DNA of 64,000 nt, taken from contig PAPH01000002.1 of assembly GCA_002709005.1 (NCBI GenBank), positions 4,302 through 68,301 on the forward strand, in the 5' to 3' direction. The notes under the pieces are model-generated. The model ran no database searches. It had not been told where the DNA came from and was given only the letters and a program-made list of their open reading frames with translations. A program made the position numbers and the translations under genes. Positions 35,985-44,845 of this stretch are shown one piece after another. The stretch comes from Hyphomicrobiales bacterium (GTDB lineage: Bacteria; Pseudomonadota; Alphaproteobacteria; Rhizobiales; Rhizobiaceae). Numbering within the stretch: position 1 is the first letter of the stretch; each line of letters opens with the position of its first letter.

Positions 35985-36419
35985 ATGGTGCAGGGCCTGA
36001 GCCACATGACCTTTATCGTCGAGGATCTCGACCGGATGGAGTCTTTTCTCACCACGGTTTTCGATGCGAGGAAGGTCTATGACAGCGGCGAGGAAACCTT
36101 CTCGCTGTCGAAGGAACGGTTCTTCCTGATCGGGGAAGGCGAAATTGCAGTGTGGCTGGCAACGATGGAGGGCGAGAGCCTGCCGACCCGCACCTACAAT
36201 CACGTCGCCTTCAAGATCGACGATGCCGACTTCGACGCGTATGTCGATAGGATAAAAATGCTAGGTATCGATATCCGCGAAAGCCGGTCTCGCGTGGAGG
36301 GCGAGGGCAGGTCGATCTACTTCCACGACCATGACAATCACATGTTCGAACTGCATACCGGTACGCTCGAAGAGCGGCTGGCGCGTTACGCCAAGGGGCG
36401 CCAGGGCGAGGGCGGTTGA
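35985..36419 (+). CDS. fosX: FosX-type fosfomycin hydrolase
   Basis: A 144-residue vicinal-oxygen-chelate enzyme. Metal ligands are expected at His7 (GLSHMTFIVEDL), His73 (YNHVAFKIDDADF) and Glu122 (HMFELHTGTLEERL). Glu44 (SLSKERFFL) sits where the catalytic base of Mesorhizobium loti FosX lies. The RVEGEGRSIYFHDHDNH block is characteristic. FosX opens the epoxide of fosfomycin with water using Mn2+. A GGAGGA ribosome site precedes the ATG. Similarity to the chromosomal rhizobial FosX is strong by eye; activity may be intrinsic and weak. Confidence 0.88.
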   Translation: MVQGLSHMTFIVEDLDRMESFLTTVFDARKVYDSGEETFSLSKERFFLIGEGEIAVWLATMEGESLPTRTYNHVAFKIDDADFDAYVDRIKMLGIDIRESRSRVEGEGRSIYFHDHDNHMFELHTGTLEERLARYAKGRQGEGG

Positions 36420-36476
36420 CTCGTCGCCCCTCCCGTATATTCTTGTTTTGTTCTCGCCTGTCCTGAGGAAGATCTA

Positions 36477-36863
36477 ATGGCGGTCATCAGTCACATCACG
36501 CTCGGGACCAATGATCCCGAACGCGCAGGGCGGTTCTACGACGAGGTTCTCGGCGCCCTCGGTTTCGACCGGCTGCCCAAGCCGCCCGGCAAGCCCCCGG
36601 CCTATGAAAAGGGTGGCGGGATGCCGACCATCTATCTCTACACGCCGGAGGATGGCCGGCCGGCGACCTGGGGCAATGGCACACATGTGGCATTCGTGGC
36701 CGACACGAAGGAGGCGGTTCATGCCTTCCATGACGCGGCGTTGAAGCTGGGCGGGATGTGCGAAGGCGAGCCGGGACCGCGGCCGCATTACGGCGAGAAT
36801 TATTATGCGGCCTATGTCCGGGATCCTGACGGCAACAAGCTACAGGCGGTCTGTTACGCCTGA
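36477..36863 (+). CDS. VOC-family (glyoxalase/bleomycin-resistance fold) protein
   Basis: A 128-residue VOC protein with paired beta-alpha-beta-beta-beta modules. It opens with ISHITLGTNDPERAGRFYDEVL, has THVAFVADTKEAV in the middle and ends YYAAYVRDPDGNKLQAVCYA. The Glu of typical metal sites is replaced by Gln in the last motif (KLQAVC), so metal dependence is uncertain. Substrate unknown. It is 57 bases downstream of the FosX-like gene on the same strand. Confidence 0.82.
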   Translation: MAVISHITLGTNDPERAGRFYDEVLGALGFDRLPKPPGKPPAYEKGGGMPTIYLYTPEDGRPATWGNGTHVAFVADTKEAVHAFHDAALKLGGMCEGEPGPRPHYGENYYAAYVRDPDGNKLQAVCYA

Positions 36864-36884
36864 TTTAGCACCAGGAGACGATCC

Positions 36885-38564
36885 ATCAAACATCCGCTCA
36901 CCATCGATGACGTCCTCGCGCTGCGGGAATTCCCGATCATCTGCGGGCCGCAATTCGCCTATGACCGGGCAGGGGACCGGCTGGCATTCTGCCTGCCGAA
37001 GAGCGCCGCGGAGAGTTCGCGGTTCTTTCTCGACGCCATAGGCGGCGGGCAGGGCGAACTCCATATCATCGATCTCGCGACGGCCGCTGTCCGCACACTG
37101 CCGGCGCCCGATGGCCTCGGCGTGTTGTCGCCGATCTGGTCGCCGGACGGGTCGATGATTGCCGTGGCCGCGACCGACGGGTTGTCGCTTCGTCCGGCCG
37201 TCGTCGACGTGGATAGCGGTGCGATGCGGATTCTGGCCGAGCGCAACCTTACGCTGCCGGGAACCAGGACATTCTTCCACTGGATCGACGATGCCGCGAT
37301 CGCCTGCGACGTGACAGTCGGCAACCGTCCGACGCTCTGGCTCGACATTGAGAAGCGTGGCGCGACGGCGAGCATCGCCAACTGGCGCAAGGCGTGGGGA
37401 GGGCGGGAGGCGACGGCCAGCCCGCTCAAGACCGATCAGCCGGACCCCGTGCTGGAGGAGGCGGAATACTGTGTCGTCGAGGTCGAGACCGGACGGTACG
37501 AGACGTTTCCGCGCGAGGAACCGCGACCGGAGCACCTTGAGGCTTTTGTCGGCCGCCCCGAGCCGGATTATCCGCCTCGCGTCGTCGGCCCTGGCAAGCC
37601 GGTTCCGCCGCAAAGCATCCTGGTCGCGACGCATCCCGAGGGAAGCGAGACGATCTATCTCACGCGATCCGACGACGCCACGCGCGTCCTGAGGCTTGCC
37701 GGATACGCGCCGAGCGTCATCTTCGAAACCGACACGCATATGGACGAGGTCGAGCCGTCGCGGTCCTTTCTGATGCCGTATACGACCGGGGCGGGGCAGG
37801 AGACGGAACTCCGCTGCATCCTGCCGCCGGACTACCGGGACGGCGAAAGGCGGCCCGCCGTCCTGTGGGTCTATCCGGGCTTCAAGGCCGGCAGCGACAT
37901 GGCGCACCGCCAGCATCTTCTGAACCAGCCGGGCATGTTCAACCTGCATCTCCTGGCGGCCCGCGGCTTTGTCGTCATCATCCCGTCCATGCCCTATGAC
38001 AAGGCCGCGCTCGGCGACGAGCGCGTGCTGGCCGATTGCCTGACGGATACCGCCCTCCCGGCTTGCGACGCGGTCGTGGAGGCGGGCTATGGGGACCGCG
38101 ACCGGATCCATGTCGCAGGCCACAGTCTCGGCGGCTGGGCGACGTTGGTGCTGTTGACGAAATCGATGGCGTTCCGCTCAGGCATTGCGATGGCTGCGAC
38201 CAGCAATCTTCTGTCGCAGACCGATGACGTCCGGCTGCGTTTCGACGCGATCGTGGATAGCAGCCGCGCGCCGGGCTTGGCGGATAATTTCCATGTGACC
38301 GAGCCGCCATGGAAAAGGCTTGATCCGTACCTGCGCAACAGTCCGCTGTTTTCCGTCGAGACTGTGTCCGCGCCGGTTCTCATGATCCACGGCGATCAGG
38401 ACTATGTCGAGATCGGCCAGTCCGAACAGATGTTTGCGGCATTGCGGTCGCTCGGCAAGCCTGCGGAATTTGTCCGCTACTGGGGCGAGGGCCACGTGCT
38501 GGAGAGCCCGACCAACATCCGCGACGCATGGAAACGGATCATAGATTGGCTGGAGACCGCCTAG
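36885..38564 (+). CDS. S9-like prolyl-oligopeptidase/acylaminoacyl-peptidase-type hydrolase, no standard start codon
   Basis: An open frame of about 559 codons from 36885. The N-terminal part resembles a beta-propeller (LSPIWSPDGSMIAVAAT). The C-terminal alpha/beta-hydrolase has the nucleophile elbow GHSLGGW (Ser414), acid GDQDYVE (Asp504/506) and His537 (GEGHVLES). Coding-like sequence continues upstream of the first GTG (37122) back to about 36885 (KHPLTIDDVLALREF). There an AGGAGA site (36873-36878) precedes ATC where ATG would be expected. Either ATC is used, or the start is mutated, or GTG 37122 gives a shortened protein. Function otherwise looks intact. Confidence 0.75.
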   Translation: MKHPLTIDDVLALREFPIICGPQFAYDRAGDRLAFCLPKSAAESSRFFLDAIGGGQGELHIIDLATAAVRTLPAPDGLGVLSPIWSPDGSMIAVAATDGLSLRPAVVDVDSGAMRILAERNLTLPGTRTFFHWIDDAAIACDVTVGNRPTLWLDIEKRGATASIANWRKAWGGREATASPLKTDQPDPVLEEAEYCVVEVETGRYETFPREEPRPEHLEAFVGRPEPDYPPRVVGPGKPVPPQSILVATHPEGSETIYLTRSDDATRVLRLAGYAPSVIFETDTHMDEVEPSRSFLMPYTTGAGQETELRCILPPDYRDGERRPAVLWVYPGFKAGSDMAHRQHLLNQPGMFNLHLLAARGFVVIIPSMPYDKAALGDERVLADCLTDTALPACDAVVEAGYGDRDRIHVAGHSLGGWATLVLLTKSMAFRSGIAMAATSNLLSQTDDVRLRFDAIVDSSRAPGLADNFHVTEPPWKRLDPYLRNSPLFSVETVSAPVLMIHGDQDYVEIGQSEQMFAALRSLGKPAEFVRYWGEGHVLESPTNIRDAWKRIIDWLETA

Positions 38565-38623
38565 GCTGGAGGGCCAGGCTATTCGGCGGCTGGCGACAGG
38601 CCGCGAAACCGGGCAGGGCGGGC

Positions 38624-39022
38624 CTATGCGCTGCCGGCGGTCTTTTCGCGGTCATAGGCCTCGCAGGCCGCCTCGATATCGTCTCCATGTTCGAGCGCCC
38701 AGCAGCACAGCGTCTCGAAGGGTTCCCGAAGCGAATGGCCGAGCGGCGTGATCGCATATTCCACCCCGATGGGCGTCGTCGGCAGCACGGTGCGGGTGAC
38801 GAAGCCGTTGCGCTCGAGGCGCTTGAGCGCGTCGGCAAGCGCCTTATGGGTGATGCCGTTGAGCCGCCGCTTGATCTCGTTGAAACGCGCGGGCCTCGGG
38901 CACAAGACCGTCAGGATGAGGATCGTCCACTTGTCGGCGATCTTGTCGATGACCGGCCGGATGAACCCCATATTCTCATAGGCCTGCCTGGAGATCTGGT
39001 CGAGGTCGGTATCGTCTGGCAT
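38624..39022 (-). CDS. HxlR-family transcriptional regulator
   Basis: A 132-residue winged-helix protein with the HxlR core (IADKWTILILTVLCPRPARF, NGITHKALADALKRLERNGF, YAITPLGHSLREPFETL). HxlR proteins often respond to reactive aldehydes or quinones and control neighbouring oxidoreductase genes. The start at 39022 is preferred to an in-frame ATG at 39082 because the palindrome at 39056-39072 would otherwise lie inside the gene. It is divergent from an SDR dehydrogenase, its probable target. Confidence 0.85.
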   Translation of the reverse strand: MPDDTDLDQISRQAYENMGFIRPVIDKIADKWTILILTVLCPRPARFNEIKRRLNGITHKALADALKRLERNGFVTRTVLPTTPIGVEYAITPLGHSLREPFETLCCWALEHGDDIEAACEAYDREKTAGSA

Positions 39023-39055
39023 ATCTAGGCTATCCAAAGTGCGTTCTTGATATCT

Positions 39056-39072
39056 GATATACAACGTATATC
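39056..39072. promoter_or_regulatory. Operator palindrome between hxlR-type gene and SDR gene
   Basis: GATATAC-AAC-GTATATC is a perfect 7-base inverted repeat centred in the 81-base divergent gap. Its size, AT-richness and position fit an HxlR-type dimer site controlling both genes. The repeat is seen; the binding is inferred. Confidence 0.6.
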
Positions 39073-39103
39073 TCGTCGCCATCGTCAACGAAAGGAAATT
39101 GCG

Positions 39104-39835
39104 ATGGCTCGAATGAAGGACAGGATTGCGCTCGTGGTGGGCGGAGCGAAAGGCATCGGTCTGGCGACGGCCAGGCGTCTCGCGGATGAAGGCGCGGTTG
39201 TCTTCCTGACCGGCCGGAACGCCGAGGAGGTGGAAGCCGCGGCCCGCGCCGTGGGTCCGCTTGCGACAGGGCTGACGGCCGATGCGGGTTCGCAGGCGGA
39301 TATCAGAGCAGTGGTGGCGAAGATCGAAGCCGCACACGGTCGTATCGACGCACTGGTGCTGAACGCGGGCATGTCCAAGCCGGCGGATATCGACAGCGAG
39401 ACGCCGGACCAGGTGGCCGAAATCTTCCAGGTCAACGTCCAGGCCATGGTTTTCGGCTTTCAGGCCGCACTGAGGATCATGCGGGAAGGGAGCGCCGCCG
39501 TTCTTGTGGGATCGGTCGCCGACGTGCTCGGCCCGAACGGCTACGGGACCTATGCCGCGTCCAAGGCAGCGCTGCGATCCTACGCCAGAACCTGGACCGC
39601 GGAACTGACCCGCCGCGGCATCCGCATCAATGTGGTGGCGCCGGCGCCGACCGACACCGACATGATGGCCGCCGTTCCCGACAAGGTTCGCGAGGCGCTG
39701 GTCGCTCCGATCCCCATGGGGCGCATGGCGCGGCCGGAGGAAATTGCCTCCGCCGTGAACTTTCTACTGAGCGATGAGGCGAGCTTCATCGCCGGCGCAG
39801 AACTGTATGTAGACGGCGGAATGGCGCAGGTCTGA
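39104..39835 (+). CDS. SDR-family oxidoreductase
   Basis: A 243-residue classical short-chain dehydrogenase. The cofactor loop is GGAKGIGLA (residues ~14-22), followed by the NAG motif (LVLNAGMS), a catalytic Ser (VGSVAD) and YxxxK (YAASKAALR), and the C-terminal DEASFIAGAELYVDGGM. Arg after the second strand (TGRNAEE) suggests NADP(H). Substrate unknown. The ATG at 39104 follows AAAGGA. Likely repressed or activated by the divergent HxlR protein. Confidence 0.88.
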   Translation: MARMKDRIALVVGGAKGIGLATARRLADEGAVVFLTGRNAEEVEAAARAVGPLATGLTADAGSQADIRAVVAKIEAAHGRIDALVLNAGMSKPADIDSETPDQVAEIFQVNVQAMVFGFQAALRIMREGSAAVLVGSVADVLGPNGYGTYAASKAALRSYARTWTAELTRRGIRINVVAPAPTDTDMMAAVPDKVREALVAPIPMGRMARPEEIASAVNFLLSDEASFIAGAELYVDGGMAQV

Positions 39836-39848
39836 GGAGACAAGCCTC

Positions 39849-39886
39849 GGCGTCCGTTTTCCGGATCACAGGGGAAAGCGGACGCC
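39849..39886 (+). terminator. Stem-loop after the SDR gene
   Basis: GGCGTCCGTTTTCC pairs with GGAAAGCGGACGCC, a 14-base stem with one mismatch and an ~8-10 base loop, starting 13 bases after the SDR stop. The T-run is minimal (ATTTAA), so it may be a mixed-type terminator. The remaining ~140 bases to the converging gene show nothing else recognisable. Confidence 0.55.
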
Positions 39887-40027
39887 ATTTAACGACACCC
39901 CGCAGATGCCATAAAAAGATCGCATAAGATGGATTATGGAACTTACGACTTGATGCTGACGTGATAGCGTATTGTCTCTTTCCCAAGCCCCATCAATGGG
40001 ATGCCGCGTTTCCCTGAAGCATTGTCT

Positions 40028-40543
40028 TCAGTTTGCGGCCGGCTTCACATCGATCACCTTCGCGCATGTCGCCTTCACCAGCGCCTTCGGATCGACGGAG
40101 AAAACGCTGTCCGGACGTCCGGCGGCGGCCCAGACGACGGCGTGGCTCATCAGCGCTTCGTCCATGTAGACCGGCACGGCGATCTTGTGACCGATGGGCG
40201 CGACGCCGCCGATGGCGAAGCCGGTCTCGTCGCGCACACGGCGTCCGTCGCAGCGGCCGAGGTTGAGGCCGTGGGCGGCTGCCACATGAGCAAGATCGGC
40301 ATTGTGCGCGCCGGAGACCAGCAGCAGCGTGATCGCGCCCGTATCCGTGTTTTCGAAGACCAGCGATTTGACGATCTGGCCGACTTCGCACTCGCAGGCC
40401 GCGGCGGCGTCTTCGGCCGTGCGCGTGGATTCGGCCATCTTGACGATCTCGACGTCGAGGCCCAGCTCGGCGGCGGTTTCGGAAACCCTGCGGATCGAGG
40501 AGCCCGCCGGCAGCTCGGCGCGGTCAAGAACGGTCCTGGTCAA
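40028..40543 (-). CDS. YbaK/ProX-type aminoacyl-tRNA deacylase family protein
   Basis: A 171-residue YbaK/EbsC-domain protein. The family blocks are visible: GQIVKSLVFEN (with the conserved Lys), LLLVSGAHNADL, and TGFAIGGVAPIGHKIAVPVYMDE with the GGVxPxG loop. Such proteins hydrolyse mischarged aminoacyl-tRNAs; which amino acid is cleared cannot be told here. The start is TTG at 40543, overlapping the stop of the MBL gene (TTGA), which supports coupled translation at the end of a long minus-strand operon. Confidence 0.85.
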   Translation of the reverse strand: MTRTVLDRAELPAGSSIRRVSETAAELGLDVEIVKMAESTRTAEDAAAACECEVGQIVKSLVFENTDTGAITLLLVSGAHNADLAHVAAAHGLNLGRCDGRRVRDETGFAIGGVAPIGHKIAVPVYMDEALMSHAVVWAAAGRPDSVFSVDPKALVKATCAKVIDVKPAAN

Positions 40544-41361
40544 ATCTCCACCTCGTATTCGATCGTCAGCCCGTCATAGGCCGGCTCGACATGCGGCGGC
40601 GTCTCGTTGCGCACCGTCTCGTAGTCGAGCGGAATATGCATATGCGTCAGAATGGCGTTGTGCGCACCGAGTTTCTCGATCCACCACAGTGCCTGGTCGA
40701 TCGACAGATGGCTGGGATGCGGCTTGTATTGCAGCGAGTCAATAACGATGTGCTCAAGCCCTTCGAGCTTGCCAATCGTCTCGCGCGGAAAATCGCTGAC
40801 GTCGCAGCAATAGGCGAAATCGCCGAAACGGTAGCCGAGCGAGGTGATCGAGCCATGCTGCTGCCTGAGAGGCTGGACGGTGATCGGACCTCCCTGCCCG
40901 TCGATCACCAGGCTGGCGTCGAGGTCCTCGATGATCCGCGCGTCGATGATCGGCGGATAGGACGAACCGGCCGGCGTTTCGAAGCAATAGGCGAAGCCGC
41001 CGCGGATCCGGCGCATGGTTTCCGGCTCGGCGAAGATCGGAATCCGGCGGCGCTGAGTGAGAGCGAAACCGCGCAGGTCGTCGATACCATGGAGATGATC
41101 CGCATGGGCATGCGTATAGAGAACCGCGTCGATCTCCCGAACCTCGGCCGAGATCATCTGCTCGCGAAAATCAGGCCCCGTATCGACGACGACGACCGTT
41201 TCACCGCCATCCTCGGCGATCTGCCGCACCATCATCGCCGCACGGGTGCGCCGGTTCTTCGGGTTCGCCGGATCGCACTTGCCCCATTCGCCGTTGATGC
41301 GCGGAACGCCGGGCGACGAGGCACAGCCGAGAATGATGAACTGTCGCCGGACCTTGGCCAT
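40540..41361 (-). CDS. MBL-fold metallohydrolase (PhnP-like)
   Basis: A 273-residue metallo-beta-lactamase-fold enzyme. The metal motif is HAHADH (YTHAHADHLHG), with further ligands expected in CDVSDFP and near the C-terminal HMHIPLDYE. Its N-terminus (FIILGCASSPGVPRINGEWGKCD) is that of the PhnP/cyclic-phosphodiesterase-like group that follows tatD in many alphaproteobacteria. Substrate unproven. It begins 3 bases after the tatD stop. Confidence 0.88.
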   Translation of the reverse strand: MAKVRRQFIILGCASSPGVPRINGEWGKCDPANPKNRRTRAAMMVRQIAEDGGETVVVVDTGPDFREQMISAEVREIDAVLYTHAHADHLHGIDDLRGFALTQRRRIPIFAEPETMRRIRGGFAYCFETPAGSSYPPIIDARIIEDLDASLVIDGQGGPITVQPLRQQHGSITSLGYRFGDFAYCCDVSDFPRETIGKLEGLEHIVIDSLQYKPHPSHLSIDQALWWIEKLGAHNAILTHMHIPLDYETVRNETPPHVEPAYDGLTIEYEVEI

Positions 41362-41364
41362 GTC

Positions 41365-42180
41365 TTACGCGGCCCTCGGCATGCGGGTGAACAGCCGGTA
41401 GGCATTCGCGGTCGTCAGATCGCGGATCTCGGGTTCGGCAAGCCCTATCGTCTCGCCGAGAATGCGCGCGGTGTTGACCACGTAGGACGGCTCGTTGCGC
41501 TTGCCGCGGTTGGGCGGCGGTGCGAGATAGGGCGCGTCGGTCTCGACCAGCAGCCGCTCGTGCGGAACAGTCTTCGCGATCTCGCGCAGTTCATCGGATT
41601 TGCCGAAGGTCACGATTCCGGAAAACGAGATGTATCCGCCGAGCTTCACGCCCACATCGGCCAGTTCCTGACCGGCGGAGAAGCAATGGAGAATGAAGGG
41701 GAAGGCGCCCTTCCCCATTTCTTCTTCCAGCGTGGCGATCATGTCCTCGTCGGCCGCGCGCGAATGGATGACGAGCGGCAGGCCGGTCTGCCGGCTGGCG
41801 TCGATATTGGCGCGGAAGACGGCAAGCTGGACGTCGCGCGGCGCGTTGTCGGGATAGAAGAAATCGAGGCCGGCTTCGCCGATCGCCACGCATTTGGGGT
41901 GATTGGCGAGCTCGATGATCTCTTCCGTCGTCACGTCCGGCTCCTCGCCGGCATTGCCCGGATGAGTGCCGACCGAGCAGAAGACGTCGTCATAGGCTTC
42001 CGCCACCGCCTTGATACGATCGAACTTCCGCACCCTCGTGCAGATCGTCACCATGCGCACGAGCCCGGCGTCCCGCGCCCGCTGGATCACCTGGTCCCGC
42101 TCGGGCGCGAAATCGTCGAAATCGAGATGGCAATGGGTATCGATGACCGGATGGGCCATCACGTCGAAGCCCTCTGACAT
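41365..42180 (-). CDS. tatD: TatD-family metal-dependent DNase/hydrolase
   Basis: A 271-residue TIM-barrel hydrolase. Metal-binding motifs are in order: DTHCHLDF near the start, GEAGLDFFY, PLVIHSRAADED, LHCFSAG and LLVETDAPYLAP. TatD proteins are 3'-5' exonucleases implicated in DNA quality control. Two starts are possible, ATG 42180 or ATG 42159 (7 codons shorter). I use the first, which lies 5 bases from the metG stop. It is between metG and the MBL gene, the usual order. Confidence 0.92.
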   Translation of the reverse strand: MSEGFDVMAHPVIDTHCHLDFDDFAPERDQVIQRARDAGLVRMVTICTRVRKFDRIKAVAEAYDDVFCSVGTHPGNAGEEPDVTTEEIIELANHPKCVAIGEAGLDFFYPDNAPRDVQLAVFRANIDASRQTGLPLVIHSRAADEDMIATLEEEMGKGAFPFILHCFSAGQELADVGVKLGGYISFSGIVTFGKSDELREIAKTVPHERLLVETDAPYLAPPPNRGKRNEPSYVVNTARILGETIGLAEPEIRDLTTANAYRLFTRMPRAA

Positions 42181-42185
42181 GTCGC

Positions 42186-43727
42186 TCAGGCCTCCGCTTC
42201 CCGTTCCACATAGCGCGGGAAGACACCCTCGGGCTTCGGCAGGTCCGTGCCGGGCACCAATGCGGCATTCTCGACATGGAAAACGCGTTTGTCCTCGGGC
42301 ACGGCAACCAGATCGAGAAGCTTCGAGGCGCTCGACGGCATGAAGGGCTGGATGGCGATGCCGACCACCCGGACGACCTCGGCGGTGACGTAGAGCACCG
42401 TCGCCATGCGCGCCGGATCGGTCTTCTTCAGGGCCCAGGGCTCCTGTCCGGCGAAATAGCGGTTGGCCTCGGCGACCACCTCCCACACGGCCGCGAGCGC
42501 GCGGTGGATCTGCTGGTTGCCCATCTCGGCGACCATCTTGTCGTAGATGCCGTAGGCCGCCTTGAGGATCGCCTCGTCCTCCGCGGTCAGGTCGCCATAT
42601 TCGGGCACCTTGCCGTCGCAGTTCTTTGCGATCATCGACAGCGAGCGCTGCGCGAGATTGCCCAGATCGTTGGCGAGATCGGAATTGATGCGGGCGGTGA
42701 TGGCCTCGTGGCTGTAGGCGCCGTCCTGGCCAAAGGAGACGTCGCGCATGAAGAAGTAGCGCACCTGGTCGAGTCCATATTCCTCGATCAGCGCGAAAGG
42801 GTCGACGACGTTGCCGACCGATTTCGACATCTTCTCACCCTTGTTGTTCAAAAAGCCGTGGGCGAAGACGCGCGCCGGCAATTCGAGCCCCGCCGACATG
42901 AGAAACGCCGGCCAGTAGACGGCGTGGAAGCGCACGATGTCCTTGCCGATGATGTGGAGTGCGGGCCAATAGCCCCATTTCTCGCTCGTTTCGTCCGGAA
43001 ATCCAGCGGCGGTGATGTAGTTGGTCAGTGCGTCGACCCAGACATACATCACGTGCTTGTCGTTGCCCGGAACCGGTACGCCCCAGTCGAAGGTCGTGCG
43101 TGAGATCGACAGATCCTTCAGGCCTCCGCGCACGAAGCTTGCCACTTCGTTGCGGCGCTCTGCGGGCATCACGAAGCCCGGGTTCTTCTCGTAGAGTTCG
43201 AGGAGCCTGTCGCCATAGGCGGAGAGGCGGAAGTAGTAACTTTCCTCTTCCACCCATTCGACCGGCGAGCCGAGCGGTTCGCGGCGCACGCCGTCCTCGC
43301 CGACCGTCGTTTCGCTTTCATCGAAATAGGCTTCCTGACGCACGGAATACCAGCCGCCATACTTGCCGAGATAAATGTCGCCACTGGCTTCCATGCGGCG
43401 CCAGAGCTCCTGCACGGATTTCTTGTGGCGTTCCTCGGTGGTGCGGATGAAATCATCGTTCGAACAGTCGAGCCGTGCGAGCATGTCGCGGAACACCGCC
43501 GAATTGCGGTCGGCGAGTTCGATCGGCGTGATTCCGTCCTTCTCGGCGGTCTGCTGCATCTTCTGCCCGTGCTCGTCGGTGCCAGACAGGAAGAAGACAT
43601 CCTTGCCGTCCAGACGCTGGAAACGCGCCAGAACGTCGGTGGCGATCGCCGTATAGGCGTGACCGATATGGGGAACGCCGTTCGGATAGAAAATCGGCGT
43701 GGTGATGTAGAAACGCTCGGAACTCAT
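42186..43727 (-). CDS. metG: Methionyl-tRNA synthetase
   Basis: A 513-residue class I aminoacyl-tRNA synthetase. HIGH is seen as PHIGHAY near the N-terminus and KMSKS as EKMSKSVGN at mid-protein. The connective region lacks the zinc-knuckle cysteines and the C-terminal dimer domain found in the E. coli type, so it is the short form common in alphaproteobacteria. The ATG at 43727 has GAGG just upstream. It lies in the tmk-holB-metG-tatD operon. Confidence 0.96.
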   Translation of the reverse strand: MSSERFYITTPIFYPNGVPHIGHAYTAIATDVLARFQRLDGKDVFFLSGTDEHGQKMQQTAEKDGITPIELADRNSAVFRDMLARLDCSNDDFIRTTEERHKKSVQELWRRMEASGDIYLGKYGGWYSVRQEAYFDESETTVGEDGVRREPLGSPVEWVEEESYYFRLSAYGDRLLELYEKNPGFVMPAERRNEVASFVRGGLKDLSISRTTFDWGVPVPGNDKHVMYVWVDALTNYITAAGFPDETSEKWGYWPALHIIGKDIVRFHAVYWPAFLMSAGLELPARVFAHGFLNNKGEKMSKSVGNVVDPFALIEEYGLDQVRYFFMRDVSFGQDGAYSHEAITARINSDLANDLGNLAQRSLSMIAKNCDGKVPEYGDLTAEDEAILKAAYGIYDKMVAEMGNQQIHRALAAVWEVVAEANRYFAGQEPWALKKTDPARMATVLYVTAEVVRVVGIAIQPFMPSSASKLLDLVAVPEDKRVFHVENAALVPGTDLPKPEGVFPRYVEREAEA

Positions 43728-43829
43728 GAAGACCTCGGTCAAGGTGCGGTAGACGGCGCGCCGCGCGCGCCTTTGGCGCCGTCATAAGGGAAAAATTCCC
43801 GCGATGCCATGTCGATATAGGTCAAAATA

Positions 43830-44843
43830 TCAGTCGAACAGGATCGAAAACAGATTGATGACCGCCTGGCCGCGGTCGAGATTGTAGGTTTCGGCGCGTT
43901 CGAAATGCGCCGCGATCGCCGAGGCACGCTCCGCCTCGATAGCCGCTTCCCGCCCCCTGCCCTCGGCGGCCAGATGCACGGAATGCCGGCGGACACGGCT
44001 GATCACGTGATCGACGAAGAAATGATAGGCGATATCGCGGTCCTTCGCCGAGAGCGCCTGCGCCAGTTTGTGGATCTCCGCCCGGTCGCCGATCGCCTCA
44101 CGGTCCATCAGGGAATCGAATGTTCCGGCGATCTCCACGCCGCCGTAATTCGCCATGACGAGCGCGCGCGCGACGCTGCCCTCGGTCGCCTCATAGCCGC
44201 TGTCGATATCGAAGCGCACGCCGAGATGATCGAGTACCGCGCCCATGTCCGGTTTCGCGAGCGCGTCCAGCGCCAGACCCAGGCAACGCGAGCGGATGGT
44301 CGGCAGAAGGCGTCCCGGCGCATGCGACAGAACGAGAAACAAGGAATTCTTCGGCGGCTCCTCGAGGATCTTCAAAAGCGCGTTGGCGGCATTGCGGTTC
44401 ATGTCATCGGCGGCGTCGATGACGGCGATGCGCCAGTTGTCCGATCCCGCCGTCTGGCTGAAGAAGTGACCGACGCGGCGCACCTCATCGACTGTGATCA
44501 CGCTCTTCATCTTGCCGGACTTCTCGTCAAAGGGCCGGCGGATGTGGAGGATGTTGTGCGAGGCGCCCGAGGCGATCTGCCGTGAGACCGCCGAGTCCGG
44601 ATCGGGGTCGGCGATCCGTTCCGGCGCATCCGCGGCTTTCGGATGTGAAATCAGATGGTTGGCAAAACGAAAGGCGAGCGTGGCCTTGCCGATTCCCTCC
44701 GGCCCCTCGATCAGGATCGCGTGGTGAAGCCTGCCGCTGCGATAGCTCTCGGCGAGAAAGGACTCGGCCTCCCCGTGACCGAACAAAACCGTGTTCGCCT
44801 CGGGCGCGATGGCGCCGTCGAGCATGTCGGGACGATCACTCAC
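43830..44843 (-). CDS. holB: DNA polymerase III delta-prime subunit
   Basis: A 337-residue AAA+ clamp-loader subunit. The nucleotide loop is GPEGIGKATLAFRFA (about 47-61), followed by AVIDAADDMNRNAANALLKILEEPP and SHAPGRLLPTIRSRC, which are typical of delta-prime. The start is GTG at 44843, two bases after the tmk stop. It is part of the clamp loader that sets the beta clamp on DNA. About 100 bases separate it from metG. Confidence 0.94.
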   Translation of the reverse strand: MSDRPDMLDGAIAPEANTVLFGHGEAESFLAESYRSGRLHHAILIEGPEGIGKATLAFRFANHLISHPKAADAPERIADPDPDSAVSRQIASGASHNILHIRRPFDEKSGKMKSVITVDEVRRVGHFFSQTAGSDNWRIAVIDAADDMNRNAANALLKILEEPPKNSLFLVLSHAPGRLLPTIRSRCLGLALDALAKPDMGAVLDHLGVRFDIDSGYEATEGSVARALVMANYGGVEIAGTFDSLMDREAIGDRAEIHKLAQALSAKDRDIAYHFFVDHVISRVRRHSVHLAAEGRGREAAIEAERASAIAAHFERAETYNLDRGQAVINLFSILFD

Positions 44844-44845
44844 GC

